Shown here: in pieces, positions 10,801-19,203 of the stretch
How positions within the stretch are numbered: position 1 is the first letter of the stretch
Layout: each line of letters begins with the position of its first letter
DNA from: Myxocyprinus asiaticus
Taxonomy: Eukaryota; Chordata; Actinopteri; Cypriniformes; Catostomidae
Length of the DNA stretch: 64,000 bases
Reading direction: 5' to 3'
Assembly: GCF_019703515.2 (NCBI RefSeq)
Contig: NC_059373.1
Coordinates: 19,182,281-19,246,280 of the forward strand
Position numbers and translations under genes: made by a program
Notes under the pieces: model-generated
The model's database searches: none
Seen by the model: only the letters and a program-made list of their open reading frames with translations
What the model was told of the DNA's origin: nothing

Positions 10801-12136
10801 CATACAGGGCTGATCAGGGCCGTCTATTGGACTACATTGTGAGCTGGGGGAACCTCACTGAGGAGAAGGTGGCCTTTTACCTCCGGGACATTTTAGAAGC
10901 TTTACAATACTTGCACAACTGCAGAATAGTTCATCTTGATTTGAAGGTCAGTGTGATATTACATGAATTTTAACTGAGAGGAGATAATGGCTCTGTTCCG
11001 AAACCTAGTGAGCTGCATTGGTGTATACTACTAACTGCCTCTCAGGCAGCATCCGAACTGTGATGGAAACTCATAAGTGACTGATTTGGAATGTTTTATA
11101 TAGATATTTATTTTTATGACTCCATACATGTTAGGTTTATAAACCTTTACCAAAAAAAAAAAAAAAAATTCAGGTCGATTGAAATGTATTTGTAGACTTT
11201 AGAAAGCAGAATAAAACAGTAATAATGTCAAATAAATTTAAAAAAATCACAATTATGTCCTTCTGGAATTTTCCACAGACCCCCTAGCATCCCAGTGTGG
11301 CCCTGACCTAAACTATTGTATTTTGACCTAGATTTTGGAATGAAAATAGCCATAGAAGCTGGCATGGTGTTAAAAAGCAAACAAACATAATGATTTTCTG
11401 CAGAATGTCTTCTCTGCAATGGATACATGCAATACTGTCTTAGAATTTGGCCAAAAGATGTCTCAAAAGATGACTTAAAATGCTGCCTGCTTGCCAGGTT
11501 TTGGAACAGAGCCACTGTGTCAGCTTTATTTCCATTGTAATGTTTCAAGATGATGCGGTACTTTTGTCTAATTTCCCTTTCCCTGATCAGCCTGAAAATC
11601 TGGTGGTGGACCAGAGCCCCTCCCAGCCGCTGGTAAAGCTAACAGACTTCGGCGACGCGGTGCAGCTAAATTCGACTCCTTATTTTCACCCTCTGCTGGG
11701 TAGCCCAGAATTTGCGGCCCCTGAGCTGGTTATCGGGGACCCTGTCTCTCTGTCCTCTGACTTATGGAGTTTGGGGGTGGTGACGTATGTGATGCTGAGT
11801 GGGGCGTCTCCATTTTTGGATGAAAGCGTGGAGGAGACGTGCCTCAACATCTGCCGGCTAGACTTTAGCTTCCCCGACGACTACTTTCAGGGCGTGAGCC
11901 AGGCGGCACGGGATTTCATGTGTCTGCTTCTCAGGACAGAGCCTTCCAAGCGGCCCTCAGCTGCCACTTGCCTGCAGGAGCCCTGGCTGAGGCCCGGAGT
12001 GGGCCGTCGCTCAGCTGAATGCATCGATACTTCGAGACTCATCTCCTTCATCGACCGGCGCAAACACCAGAACGACCTGCGACCGCTCGGAGGCATCAGG
12101 GCTTTTCTGCAAAGCAGGCTACAGCCCAGGATCTGA
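1589..12136 (+). CDS. trio: trio, 3' part: SH3-Ig-kinase end of a Trio-type Rho GEF (nine exons)
   Basis: Joined exons 1589-1836, 9185-9320, 9428-9455, 9563-9725, 9819-9940, 10061-10139, 10493-10693, 10808-10946 and 11591-12136 give 553 residues plus a stop, with every phase compatible. Order: Ser-rich linker, SH3 (about residues 13-75), basic linker, Ig domain (138-232), kinase domain (about 255-510). Kinase landmarks visible: ELGRGRF loop, VAVK Lys about 280, HLDLKPEN (HRD Arg replaced by Leu), DFG at 391-393, AAPE at 414-417. Trio is a cytoplasmic Rac/RhoG/RhoA exchange factor in axon guidance; the kinase-like end is its least understood part. The Ig domain passes almost directly into the kinase with no fibronectin-III domain, which favours Trio over kalirin. 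Upstream exons lie outside the window, and which teleost duplicate this is cannot be told. Confidence 0.95.
2032..3024. mobile_element. hAT-like non-autonomous element with partial inverted ends
   Basis: The left end (CAGAGTTCCTACAAGGTGCT) and the right end, read on the minus strand (CAGGGTTTGTACAGATGCTT), are imperfect inverted repeats, followed on both arms by related tracts (TACTTGAATTTGG-type and TTCAAGGACTT-type). ATAGTA occurs at both borders (2026-2031 and 3025-3030). It codes for nothing and carries a SINE fragment inside. hAT membership is inferred from the CAG ends; only six bases of duplication are visible, not eight. Confidence 0.55.
2475..2645 (-). repeat. SINE fragment (3' part, minus strand), related to 56900-57345
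   Basis: It shares TGCCCAATTCCCA, AAGTCC, CGCCTCAATCC and CAGTTGCCTCTGC-like blocks with the fuller SINE at 56900-57345 in the same orientation. The tRNA-like head is missing. A G-run next to a T-run marks its left edge. Confidence 0.65.
3130..3238. repeat. (TA)n microsatellite with embedded (TG)n
   Basis: About 75 bases of TA repeats, a short TG tract at 3216-3227 and TA again. It directly abuts the left end of the Tc1-like element that follows. Tyr/Ile-only open frames here are artefacts. Confidence 0.95.
3271..4215 (-). pseudogene. decayed Tc1-like transposase
   Basis: This is a minus-strand DDE transposase remnant. The PDLNPIE-type block containing the third acidic residue is preserved as [12 protein letters not shown]. 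The middle portion is broken by frameshifts and includes an A-run at 3771-3783. No full reading frame survives, so it is non-functional. Confidence 0.8.
4785..4830. repeat. (TG)n(TA)n microsatellite in the LINE 3' end
   Basis: About 16 TG units are followed by TA units. The TA dinucleotide at its end is the target of the Tc1-like insertion. Confidence 0.95.
4832..6074 (+). mobile_element. intact-looking Tc1-like transposon
   Basis: It is 1,243 bp long, flanked by TA on both sides. The terminal inverted repeats start CACTATATTGCCAAAAGTAT and are near-perfect for about 25 bases. It contains one long uninterrupted transposase frame (4970-5992). A second copy (33780-35012) shares the same ends and is very similar throughout but broken. 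This one is the youngest layer of the nest. Confidence 0.95.
4970..5992 (+). CDS. Tc1-like transposase, full length (340 aa)
   Basis: This DDE transposase performs cut-and-paste transposition of its own element in the nucleus. The N-terminus carries paired helix-turn-helix DNA-binding segments (about residues 10-110) with the GRPRK AT-hook-like motif near residue 60. The catalytic triad is visible: Asp in LWSDESRF, Asp in FQQDCAPVH, and Glu in [11 protein letters not shown], with exactly 34 residues between the last two (DD34E). The [15 protein letters not shown] glycine box is present. Length is normal for Tc1 transposases (about 340). No stops or frameshifts are seen. Compared with the copy at 33780-35012 it lacks three codons after LRQ (9 bp, in frame). 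Start chosen: the first ATG ([11 protein letters not shown]), as usual for this family. Confidence 0.9.
   Translation: MGRSQELSEFQHGTVIGCHLCNKSSREISSLLNIPQSTVSGIITKWKRLGMTATQPRSGRPRKMTERGQRMLRQRGHQLSAESIATDLQSSCGLQISSRTVRRELHGMSFHGRTAASKPYITKCNAKRRMQWCKARRHWTLEQWRRVLWSDESRFSIWQSDGRVWVWRLPGERYLSDCIVPTVKFGGGGIMVWGCFSGAGLGPLVPVKGTLNASAYQEILDNSMLPTLWEKFGDGPFLFQQDCAPVHKARSIKTWMSEFGVEELDWPAQRPDLNPIEHLWDELERRLRARPSRPTSVSDLTNALLEEWSKIPINTLLNLVESLPRRVEAIIAAKGGPTSY
6535..8110 (-). mobile_element. L2/CR1-like LINE fragment (reverse transcriptase and 3' end)
   Basis: The minus strand encodes, in several frames, [18 protein letters not shown], then [20 protein letters not shown], the YADD catalytic box in [13 protein letters not shown], and [20 protein letters not shown]. 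This is the RT of a fish L2-type LINE. Frameshifts and stops separate the parts, so it is dead. The 5' part, including the endonuclease, is missing. Confidence 0.85.
7176..7499 (-). pseudogene. L2-like reverse transcriptase fragment
   Basis: A 107-codon open stretch containing the GVPQGSVLG and YADD motifs of non-LTR reverse transcriptase. It is part of the L2-like fragment and not an independent gene. Confidence 0.85.
8325..8600. repeat. arm of a fish palindromic MITE (AGTTCACCC family)
   Basis: GGGATAGTTCACCCAAAACT begins a sequence related to the elements at 29560-29875 and 63296-63892. The CTTTCTTTTTCTAAACACAAA segment is the diverged counterpart of their CTTTCTTCCGTGGAACACAAA. No second arm is clear here. 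Confidence 0.5.
9185..9320 (+). CDS. trio: trio exon: basic linker between SH3 and Ig domains
   Basis: The tandem CAGCAG acceptor is used at its second AG, because only that choice restores the Lys-Lys codons of the family. It encodes a highly charged linker ([19 protein letters not shown], then [11 protein letters not shown]). Donor AAG|GTAAC, phase 0. An intron of over 7 kb filled with transposons precedes it. Confidence 0.9.
9428..9455 (+). CDS. trio: trio micro-exon (28 bp)
   Basis: Acceptor TTTTGCAG and donor GATG|GTAAG flank 28 bases encoding LLNPNYIYD plus one base. It is too short for ORF finders but exactly bridges the linker and the Ig domain in frame. Confidence 0.88.
9563..9725 (+). 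CDS. trio: trio exon: first half of the Ig domain
   Basis: Acceptor TTTCTCCAG, donor ACAG|GTGCAG. It encodes [18 protein letters not shown], then the Ig core with [18 protein letters not shown] (first Ig Cys and the invariant Trp). Confidence 0.92.
9819..9940 (+). CDS. trio: trio exon: second half of the Ig domain
   Basis: Acceptor CAATTTAG, donor TTGG|GTAAG. It encodes [20 protein letters not shown], with the DxGxYxC signature carrying the second Ig Cys, followed by IASNDVGS and SASLRVLG. Confidence 0.93.
10061..10139 (+). CDS. trio: trio exon: Ig-to-kinase junction
   Basis: Acceptor TTTCTCAG, donor GGCAG|GTGAG. It encodes [20 protein letters not shown] then VAELGR. The short WKDNFESFY segment joins the Ig domain directly to the glycine loop, leaving no room for a fibronectin-III domain. 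Confidence 0.93.
10493..10693 (+). CDS. trio: trio exon: kinase N-lobe
   Basis: Acceptor CTATCTCTCAG, donor GACAT|GTGAG. It encodes [13 protein letters not shown], the VAVKF lysine, [14 protein letters not shown] and [17 protein letters not shown]. This is the ATP-binding lobe. Confidence 0.95.
10808..10946 (+). CDS. trio: trio exon: kinase core to catalytic loop
   Basis: Acceptor GATCATACAG, donor TTGAAG|GTCAG. It encodes [20 protein letters not shown] through [12 protein letters not shown]. The catalytic loop reads HLDLK instead of HRDLK. Confidence 0.94.
11591..12136 (+). CDS. trio: trio last exon: kinase C-lobe and C-terminus
   Basis: Acceptor CCCTGATCAG, then PENLVVDQ, the [10 protein letters not shown] activation segment, [11 protein letters not shown], the [15 protein letters not shown] helix and the terminal [13 protein letters not shown] and SRLQPRI, ending in TGA at 12134-12136. 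An in-frame AUG upstream (11480) is intronic and not a start. Confidence 0.96.
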   Translation, partial: PENLVVDQSPSQPLVKLTDFGDAVQLNSTPYFHPLLGSPEFAAPELVIGDPVSLSSDLWSLGVVTYVMLSGASPFLDESVEETCLNICRLDFSFPDDYFQGVSQAARDFMCLLLRTEPSKRPSAATCLQEPWLRPGVGRRSAECIDTSRLISFIDRRKHQNDLRPLGGIRAFLQSRLQPRI

Positions 12137-13255
12137 CCAAGAAAATTGAAACGTTAATCTCATGCTCTTTCTGCTGCCAATTATGATGTAGAAGATGACT
12201 TTAGTCCTGAGCTAATCAAAATGTGTGCTGACAAACGTGTCTGCCAATCGGAGCCTTCTTTGTCATATAACATTTGATATTGATAGTTCTCTCCCAGTCA
12301 TTTGCTGCTGCTTAGTTCCATATTAAATTAAGACTTTTAAGCAGAGATAAAACAATAGAATATAAAAAAATATATACACATACAGTATATAAATGAAATA
12401 TTTCTCTGATTTGCTGAATGATCAACAAATCAACACAAATGAACTAATATTTTGTGTGGAACAAATTTACCTACACAACAGTGGCAGAGGTTTTTTGAAA
12501 AAAGCGATGCAATTTCAATTTAGCAAGGAGAACAACCTTTTTGTTTGTTTTGCCTGAGCCAGAGAGAGCAAGCAGCTCTGTTTTTGTGCTTTTACAGTGT
12601 TCAACTCAAAATATTTAATGTCAAAACCTTTTATAAAAATGGCAATTACATTATAAAGATTATGACACATTTTCAGGAATATGTTTGAATAAATAAAAAA
12701 CAACATCAGTGAAATCAGTTACATCATATCAAAATGAATGCAACATACAAATTGTGAGCAAATTAAAAGTTCTTAAAAGCATTTTAAGTGAAAGCTTGTT
12801 TTGGTCTCCTAGTGTAATTAGTTGCTTATTTGAACGATGATGATCATGCCACATTTAGCTGCAAAACATTTTAACGGTTGCAAGTTATACCTATTTTTTA
12901 TTTGCTATGACTAGAACAAGTTGTGTTGTGAATTTTACAGTTGTATAAGCCTTATTCTATAATATCTGTCTGCCCTACTGTTTTTTTTATTTTTTTTTTT
13001 TTTATTTTATTTTTTTTTCCTTCAGTTCAGTTTCTTTTTTTAATGTAACGTCACAAGGGTGGAGAAATGAACCCCAACAGAAGACAGCCATTGGGCGGCC
13101 AAACGTCTGAGTGGCCAATCAGCTTTAGACAGGAAAGCAGCAAGGAATGACTGAAGACTGTAAATGCACTCACATTGTGTCCAGTTTTTACCTTGTGTAA
13201 TGCTTCAGCTTCAACGGTTTATGCAATTATTTATGATGACATCCGTTATACCTTT

Positions 13256-13261
13256 AATAAA
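13256..13261 (+). terminator. candidate proximal poly(A) signal of trio
   Basis: AATAAA about 1.1 kb after the stop codon, followed within 30-60 bases by a T/G-rich stretch (GTTCTGCTGTTGTTTATT). Confidence 0.5.
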
Positions 13262-14333
13262 AATATAGAATAGCATGTACTTTGTACTGCAGGTTCTGCT
13301 GTTGTTTATTTAATCTGGTCATTTTCTTTACTAAAGTATTATTGTCCTGTTATCATACCGGGTCATCGTCTACATGGCAGTACATTGTCACTTTTCTGTG
13401 ATTATACATATCGGTATGCCAAAGCTCTCCATGCTGTTATGAGTCTTTTTTTTTTTTTTTTGTCCCCTAGACACATTTGACTCCTTTTAATTTATACATG
13501 ATATAGCTGTGACTTGTTGTTTACATGAGTTTATCATAGCTTTACATTTGGAAAGAATTGCTTTTTTTATTTTTATTTTTTTCATGGGTTTCCATGTTAT
13601 TGGCATTTCATAGATTTTCAGTTTTCTGCACATTTATTGGGGTATTTCTGAATCACACCTCCCAGTTAGACGATACAAGGCAGTCCTTGACATTGAAATG
13701 CTTTTATTGTTATAGCAAAACATCATGGACAAAAATGTGAAGCCTTTAAATGATTAAATATGTCTTACCATATAGTTTTTATAAAAAAGTACAGTAGCTC
13801 CTTTTTATTTCTAAGGCTGTGAATAGTTTTTGTGACTGTTTAGTCATAAGATCTCACCAGTTTGTTTCTGTAAGTAAGTTCTGACTGGAAAGAGATTCAG
13901 TTAACAATTGGCCTGTTGCTCTCAATATGTTGATTTCTTTTGGAGCCAGTGATCCTTGCATCATGCATCCCTCAATTGAGATTTTGAAGCGTAGTGAAAT
14001 GTTCGATTGGTGGACAGTGACTCTTTCCAAGTAGGAAGGAACATTGTTGATTCATCTGTATAGATCCATATCATGTCCCCTAATTTATTTGTCATTGTAA
14101 AGTTGTACAGATGCATTTACAGTGTGGGAACTTGGACTGGATACATTTTCAAAGTGTTTTGTTGAATGTCTAATGTTCGTTCTGATCTCATTGTATTTTA
14201 ATGTATGAAATTTAATTTTAGACTTGTTTTATTTCAATTATTTGATACTTTTTGCATGTGTATATTTCGTTGTACAGTAACCATTAGTGTTTACGCGAAA
14301 CGTGCTGTAAATATTTTCAGCAGTTATTTTGAA

Positions 14334-14339
14334 ATTAAA
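14334..14339 (+). terminator. candidate distal poly(A) signal of trio
   Basis: ATTAAA followed by a GTGCTTTATTT-type T-rich stretch. The recognisable repeats begin downstream, so the unique 3' UTR sequence plausibly ends here. Confidence 0.4.
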
Positions 14340-14776
14340 CATATGGAACATTCTCATGCCTGCTGTGCTTTATTTCCTTTATTTGTAACACTTGAGGTAG
14401 TTAATGAGGCATTGAGTAAAAATATACCAAGGTTAATGGTTTGAATATTAAATATTTATGATGTCTTACACCACCAATGTCCAACTTACAGAATACAGTA
14501 AGCAGAAAAGAATGTGCCTCATTATGACTAGAAAATGTGAATGTGGCAACAAAAAAAAACAAAAAGGATGTTAATATGTGCCTGAAGTAGAGTCTCTTTG
14601 TTTTCAAACAAGGGTCCATAGAGATTATACAAAACTTTTCCTAATTGTTCATAGCATTTCTATTGTGATGAAAATTAAATTAAAATTAATAAGCCACGGT
14701 TACATTACACTTTGTACTCCATTCATTGAAGCGTATTCTGGAAATTCAAGTTTGTGTGAAGACGTTTTGCATTCCG

Positions 14777-15545
14777 CTGTGCACCAATTCAAGCTGGTCG
14801 TGTCTAGATGGGAACCGCCAGGCTAAGAAAGTCTTGTGAGAGTAGCATTTGCTCTAAGATTACAGTTAGGTTAAGCGCAGGGTCGACGCTTCTTATATGC
14901 AGATTACACAATCTGCGTAGGGCACCAAATAGTCTACCAGCTTTCCTTCCACGCACGTTATGTTATTAAATCCATTTAATGACACAGGCAAATATAATCA
15001 TCTTGAGAACTTATCTGAATTGCAAATTATTTCCCTTAATTAAATCATCTTATGTTCACAAAGTCTGTCCACCCCCAGATTCGAACCTCGCTCTCCTACA
15101 CCATTAGTGTTCTCATCTCTTCAAGCCATTTTGAGTGTGGTTATGAAGCAGGTCTGTGGATTGACCAGGTGAACTAAGCCTTATGTGATGCCCTTGGTGG
15201 TTTTTCGGATAGTGCCTTCACCAATGATGCTGTGTAGCCTTGTATGGGGAACCAACCGCCATTTTGCACAACACTGAAATCAATTATGAGTTAAAAATAT
15301 CTGTTCAGGGTTAGGGTTAGTTTTGGGGTAGTGTTAAGATTAGGGTGAGGTTTAAGGTGGTTGTCTAGGGGTTAGAGTTAGCAAACAAGGTGGTTCTGCG
15401 AAAATCCCTGTACAAGGGTTTCTGTGAGACTCCAAATAAACACAATCAACAGCGTATAAATGTTGCATGCCACTCTCACAAGACTTTCCACAGTCTGGCG
15501 GTTCCTTTCTATACACAACTGTTCATGCTTGGTGAACGCTCACCT
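14777..15545. mobile_element. fold-back (inverted-repeat) element
   Basis: The left arm (GGGAACCGCCAGGCTAAGAA, then AGTCTTGTGAGAGTAGCATTT, 14811-14850) is matched in reverse complement by the right arm near 15465-15510 (minus-strand GGAACCGCCAGACTGTGGAA). Outward, the arms still pair loosely to about 14777 and 15545. The loop holds a GATTCGAACCTCG tRNA-like box (15079) and GGGTTAGGG-type repeats (15308-15370). No coding capacity. Confidence 0.5.
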
Positions 15546-18280
15546 GCAAATTCAGATAACGAGAAGACTTAACCAATAGAAGATTGAAACAGCTAATCTT
15601 TTGGCTCAATACAAAGAATACTTGTTTCAAAACTGTTTTTATTGTTACAGGAATGTGATTAGATAATATATTTTAACATTTGGAATGTAATATTATTTGT
15701 TATTATTAATTGAAACTGGAAGCCCTGGAGCATCATATGCTGTCCATTGCGGTGTCCGAAATAATTTTGCATGCTCAAAGATACCACAGCTTCTCTCTCT
15801 CTCTTTTTTTTCCCATCTGCTGTTTGTCCCTGTGTTTGCACTCTCTTTTCCCATTTTCCAGTTACAGTAGGCAATGGATTGGTACAGTTCATTCCCAGCT
15901 TCACTGTAAATACTAATAGTTATCTCAAATAAAAAATAAATAAAAATAGTTGACTCAATCTTATTTTTTTACTATTCTAACTAGTTTTAATTAAGATACC
16001 ATTACTCTCTAAACCCTAAAGTTGTCATTAATAAAAACATTTAAGTGGTCCTAACTAAACAGTACTTGAATGTCACATTTTGGAATCATAGCTCAAATAT
16101 TTACATTCTTTAAAATTTGGCTTTGAGTACTACTAACTCAAAATTATCAAGTACAAAATTGTGGCTGTGCAGAATACCCATACGCCCTTGTGCTTGAATA
16201 AATTATGTATGTTTGGTCAAAACCAGGGAACTTATGTAGAAATATAATAATTGTTATACAAAAAGTATATGGTTTTAATTCTTATGACTATTGTTGTTGT
16301 TTTGTTGTAGCTGGTTCACAGTTGTAATTTGTCTGAACTCACCATAAGGGTGATTAGTGATACCTCTGGTGAACTTGGAGCCTGTTAAATCAAGTCATTC
16401 TTCTCTATTCAATTGTTCTTTACAAAGTGCAGATTATGTGTTTACTTAGAATAAGCATGCAAACCGATAGCCTTAAAAAAAAATCTAAGGTCAGCTAATC
16501 AGATTTTACAGTGTTTGTATCATTTTTGTTTATTCTTTGTTTATGAAGAAAGTGTAACTACTTGACTCAAGTCTTAAGTGCTGGCTCTCTAATTACTAGT
16601 GAACACTCATTGGTCTGTTGATATACAGTATGTATATGTATTTCCTAGATTAGAGGCATGTACTGTACAGTAGTGAATATGCACAAAAGGTTACAGTTAA
16701 AAGTAATTAAGTGGGCTGTAGGGCTTTTATTGCATCAAACAAGTGAACAATACAGTGGTTTGCATTGTGTATAGACAATATAAGAGATAAAATGGTAACA
16801 CACATTGGACAGTAGTAACCAAAGATGCATTATTTACAAACTTTGTTCTTAACATAAAAGTATTCATTCATAATTACAATGATGGAAGAAAGAACTGAAG
16901 GGAGATGTAAGAATAAGTTTGAATAAGAAAGATACAGACTGGGCACAGAACAATGTTCTGTATATTAAATGAATCTCAATGTAAAGTCTTGCCCTTAGCC
17001 ACTTTTCATGTACTATGCATGATATAAGCCCATTTACTGGACTCACTCACCTGTATATTACTGTGTCATTTAAATGGAAACTTCTTGCATGACTGGTTAA
17101 AGACATTTAACTGAATACTGATTGACCAGAGGGAAGAATACAACATCTGTTCCTAAAATATGCATCTAAACAGTCTTCCTGTCTGTGAGAGTATTGCTGA
17201 ATGAAATGCCTTTTATATTGCATTTGAATTATAGGCATGTCATCATTATCATTTTCAAAGTCAGCAGATGGACTTGCTTAGAACTCTGCTCTATAATAAC
17301 CTGCTGCATGCGTGAAACAAATTGGCTGAAACTAATAATATGCATTGAAGCATATTTTAAGTATTGCCCTAGTAGCAATATGTAACTTATGTTTAACACA
17401 CACTAATCCCCATACACAGTATATATATTTGTGAAGTGAAGGCTCTATAATGTCATGCAATATGATTTTTTTCTGATTTACATAAGACAAAAAATTATTC
17501 AGCATTGTACCCAAACCCCACATACAGAGAGATGTTGTTCACTTTTGCCCCTATGGTATTAGTTAATTTTCAACATTTTAAAATGTCAAATCAAAAACTA
17601 TTTTCTTTTGTAAATGAACAGAAATAAAATGTATTTTTTAATAGTACTGGTCATGGTAATTAATTAAAAAATTTAAACAGATACAAGAAAAAACATTTTT
17701 GTATAGACAGATTAGTTTATAGAATACAATAGCTTAAGGCTTGGAAAAAGCCGCTTTTGTTGTTACACTGAATTAGAGGTATTTTACTTACAAATGTTTA
17801 CACATATATTCCAGTGCAATATACCCAATACACAATAACCCTAATGATTTCAACCAAAGGTTCCAATGATAAACATGAGTTGAACTGTTGAATTACATTT
17901 CAAATAAATCTAGCACATGTCAGGTGGCGGTATGACAAACAAATATCATGGCCTTTGTAAAAATTTTTTTTAATTAAAACATTGTGGTTTGTTTGCTAAA
18001 TTTACATTCCAAAAGGAGTGTAAGACACTTGTTTGGAATTTACAAGTGATTATGTAACAGCCAACATAATCTGAAATGTCCAATATTTTTGACTGGAGTG
18101 GTTCTTTACAGACTGACTTTACAGAAATGCTTAAAAAGAATTATAAAATAACTATCTCTATGTAATGCAGACATATGTTTAATGAATCTAATCTAGGGTA
18201 TTTTCAGAATAAATTATTGATCCTAAAACCATCCTCTTCCCCCCTTTTGTTTTTGCAACCATCCTTCTATCCCTTAAATG
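15546..18280. other. intergenic sequence between converging genes, nothing recognised
   Basis: Plain AT-rich DNA. The open frames on both strands are short and carry no domains. It lies between the trio 3' UTR and the end of tinagl1. Confidence 0.6.
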
Positions 18281-18284
18281 AATG

Positions 18285-18480
18285 AATGAACGTTACATTT
18301 ATATAGCGCTTTTCTGACACTACACTCAAAGTGCTATACATAGTGAACAGGGGACTCTTCTCAACCACCACCAGTGTGCAGCATCCACCTGGATGATGCG
18401 ACGGCAGCCATAGTGCGCCAGTACGCTCACCACACACCAGCTATTGGTGGAGAGGAGAGAGTAGAGTTATAGAGCCAATT
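18285..18480. repeat. dispersed fish repeat with TATATAGCGCTTTTCT motif
   Basis: Begins AATGAATGAATGAACGTTAC, then ATTTATATAGCGCTTTTCTG, with AAAGTGCTATACAT shortly after. It has the look of a dispersed repeat common in fish genomes, but I cannot assign its class. Confidence 0.4.
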
Positions 18481-19038
18481 AATGTATGGAGTGCTTTCGG
18501 TCTCACTACCTAAATGAATGATTACAAAATAATCTGATTCTATGAGACAAGACATGCCTTTCCAAAAGTAGGAAAACCCCCACACAGAGCTTAAGACACA
18601 TCCTAATATCACTATAATTGATATTTTATGAAATTGTGATGCAGAGTGCCTGTGTGCCTATGTAATTTATCTTTGGAATACTGAACCCTGAGTGCTTTTG
18701 AGTCCTGTGGCTGTTTTTTCTTTTTTCTTTAGGGTCCAATTGGGGACACTTATTGGTGTAATGAGCAAGTTTCCACCAATAAGACTGCTGATATTTACAG
18801 TTTCCACAAATGTTAAAATTATTTGCCACCAATTTCTCCTACTAAACACTTTGAAGAACTAAAACTGTTATGCATATAGTGTAAACAGCTACTTGTACTG
18901 ACATACATAAAAGGCACTGGGGTTTATCAGTTTGGTGGAAATCAGACCCAAACCTGCCATAGACCTGATTGACTTTTTGTATGGTATAAATCAAGCACTG
19001 AGGTGCACAGAGACCCAACTGCAGAAGATCTCACTGCT

Positions 19039-19203
19039 CTACTTGCGTCGTCCATGATGGTGGTGATGGTTGTGCATGTCCTCCATGTTTACCCTGCCCC
19101 ACACCCCAATCACAAAGGCCTCGATCTCACACTCATTTACACCACGAGCGATGCGGAAGTAGCCATCCTCACCCCAGTTCTTTCCCCACGAATTGGCTGC
19201 AAT
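19039..19203 (-). CDS. tinagl1: tinagl1 last exon: C-terminus with histidine-rich tail
   Basis: Acceptor CGCTCCACAG, then [43 protein letters not shown], a HNHHHHH cluster and GRRK, with TAG at 19041-19039. The Asn of AANSWG is the third papain-fold active-site residue. Confidence 0.96.
   Translation of the reverse strand: MAANSWGKNWGEDGYFRIARGVNECEIEAFVIGVWGRVNMEDMHNHHHHHGRRK

Larger units (their letters stand above)
12137..14360 (+). other. trio: trio 3' untranslated region (probable extent)
   Basis: This AT-rich, non-coding stretch follows the trio stop codon. T-runs lie at about 12981-13018 and 13446-13461. Two candidate polyadenylation signals bracket a short and a long 3' UTR. The end is inferred; no transcript data are available. 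Confidence 0.55.

Noticed and set aside
11480..11590. In-frame upstream extension of the last trio exon with its own ATG
   Set aside because: The acceptor CCCTGATCAG at 11590 and continuity with HLDLK place this stretch in the intron.
1589..12136. Kalirin as identity of the SH3-Ig-kinase gene
   Set aside because: Kalirin has a fibronectin-III domain between Ig and kinase. Here the Ig domain is joined directly to WKDNFESFY and the glycine loop, as in Trio.
15305..15375. Interstitial telomere repeat
   Set aside because: Only two adjacent GGGTTA units and scattered variants occur, within a fold-back repeat. Too short and irregular for telomeric DNA.
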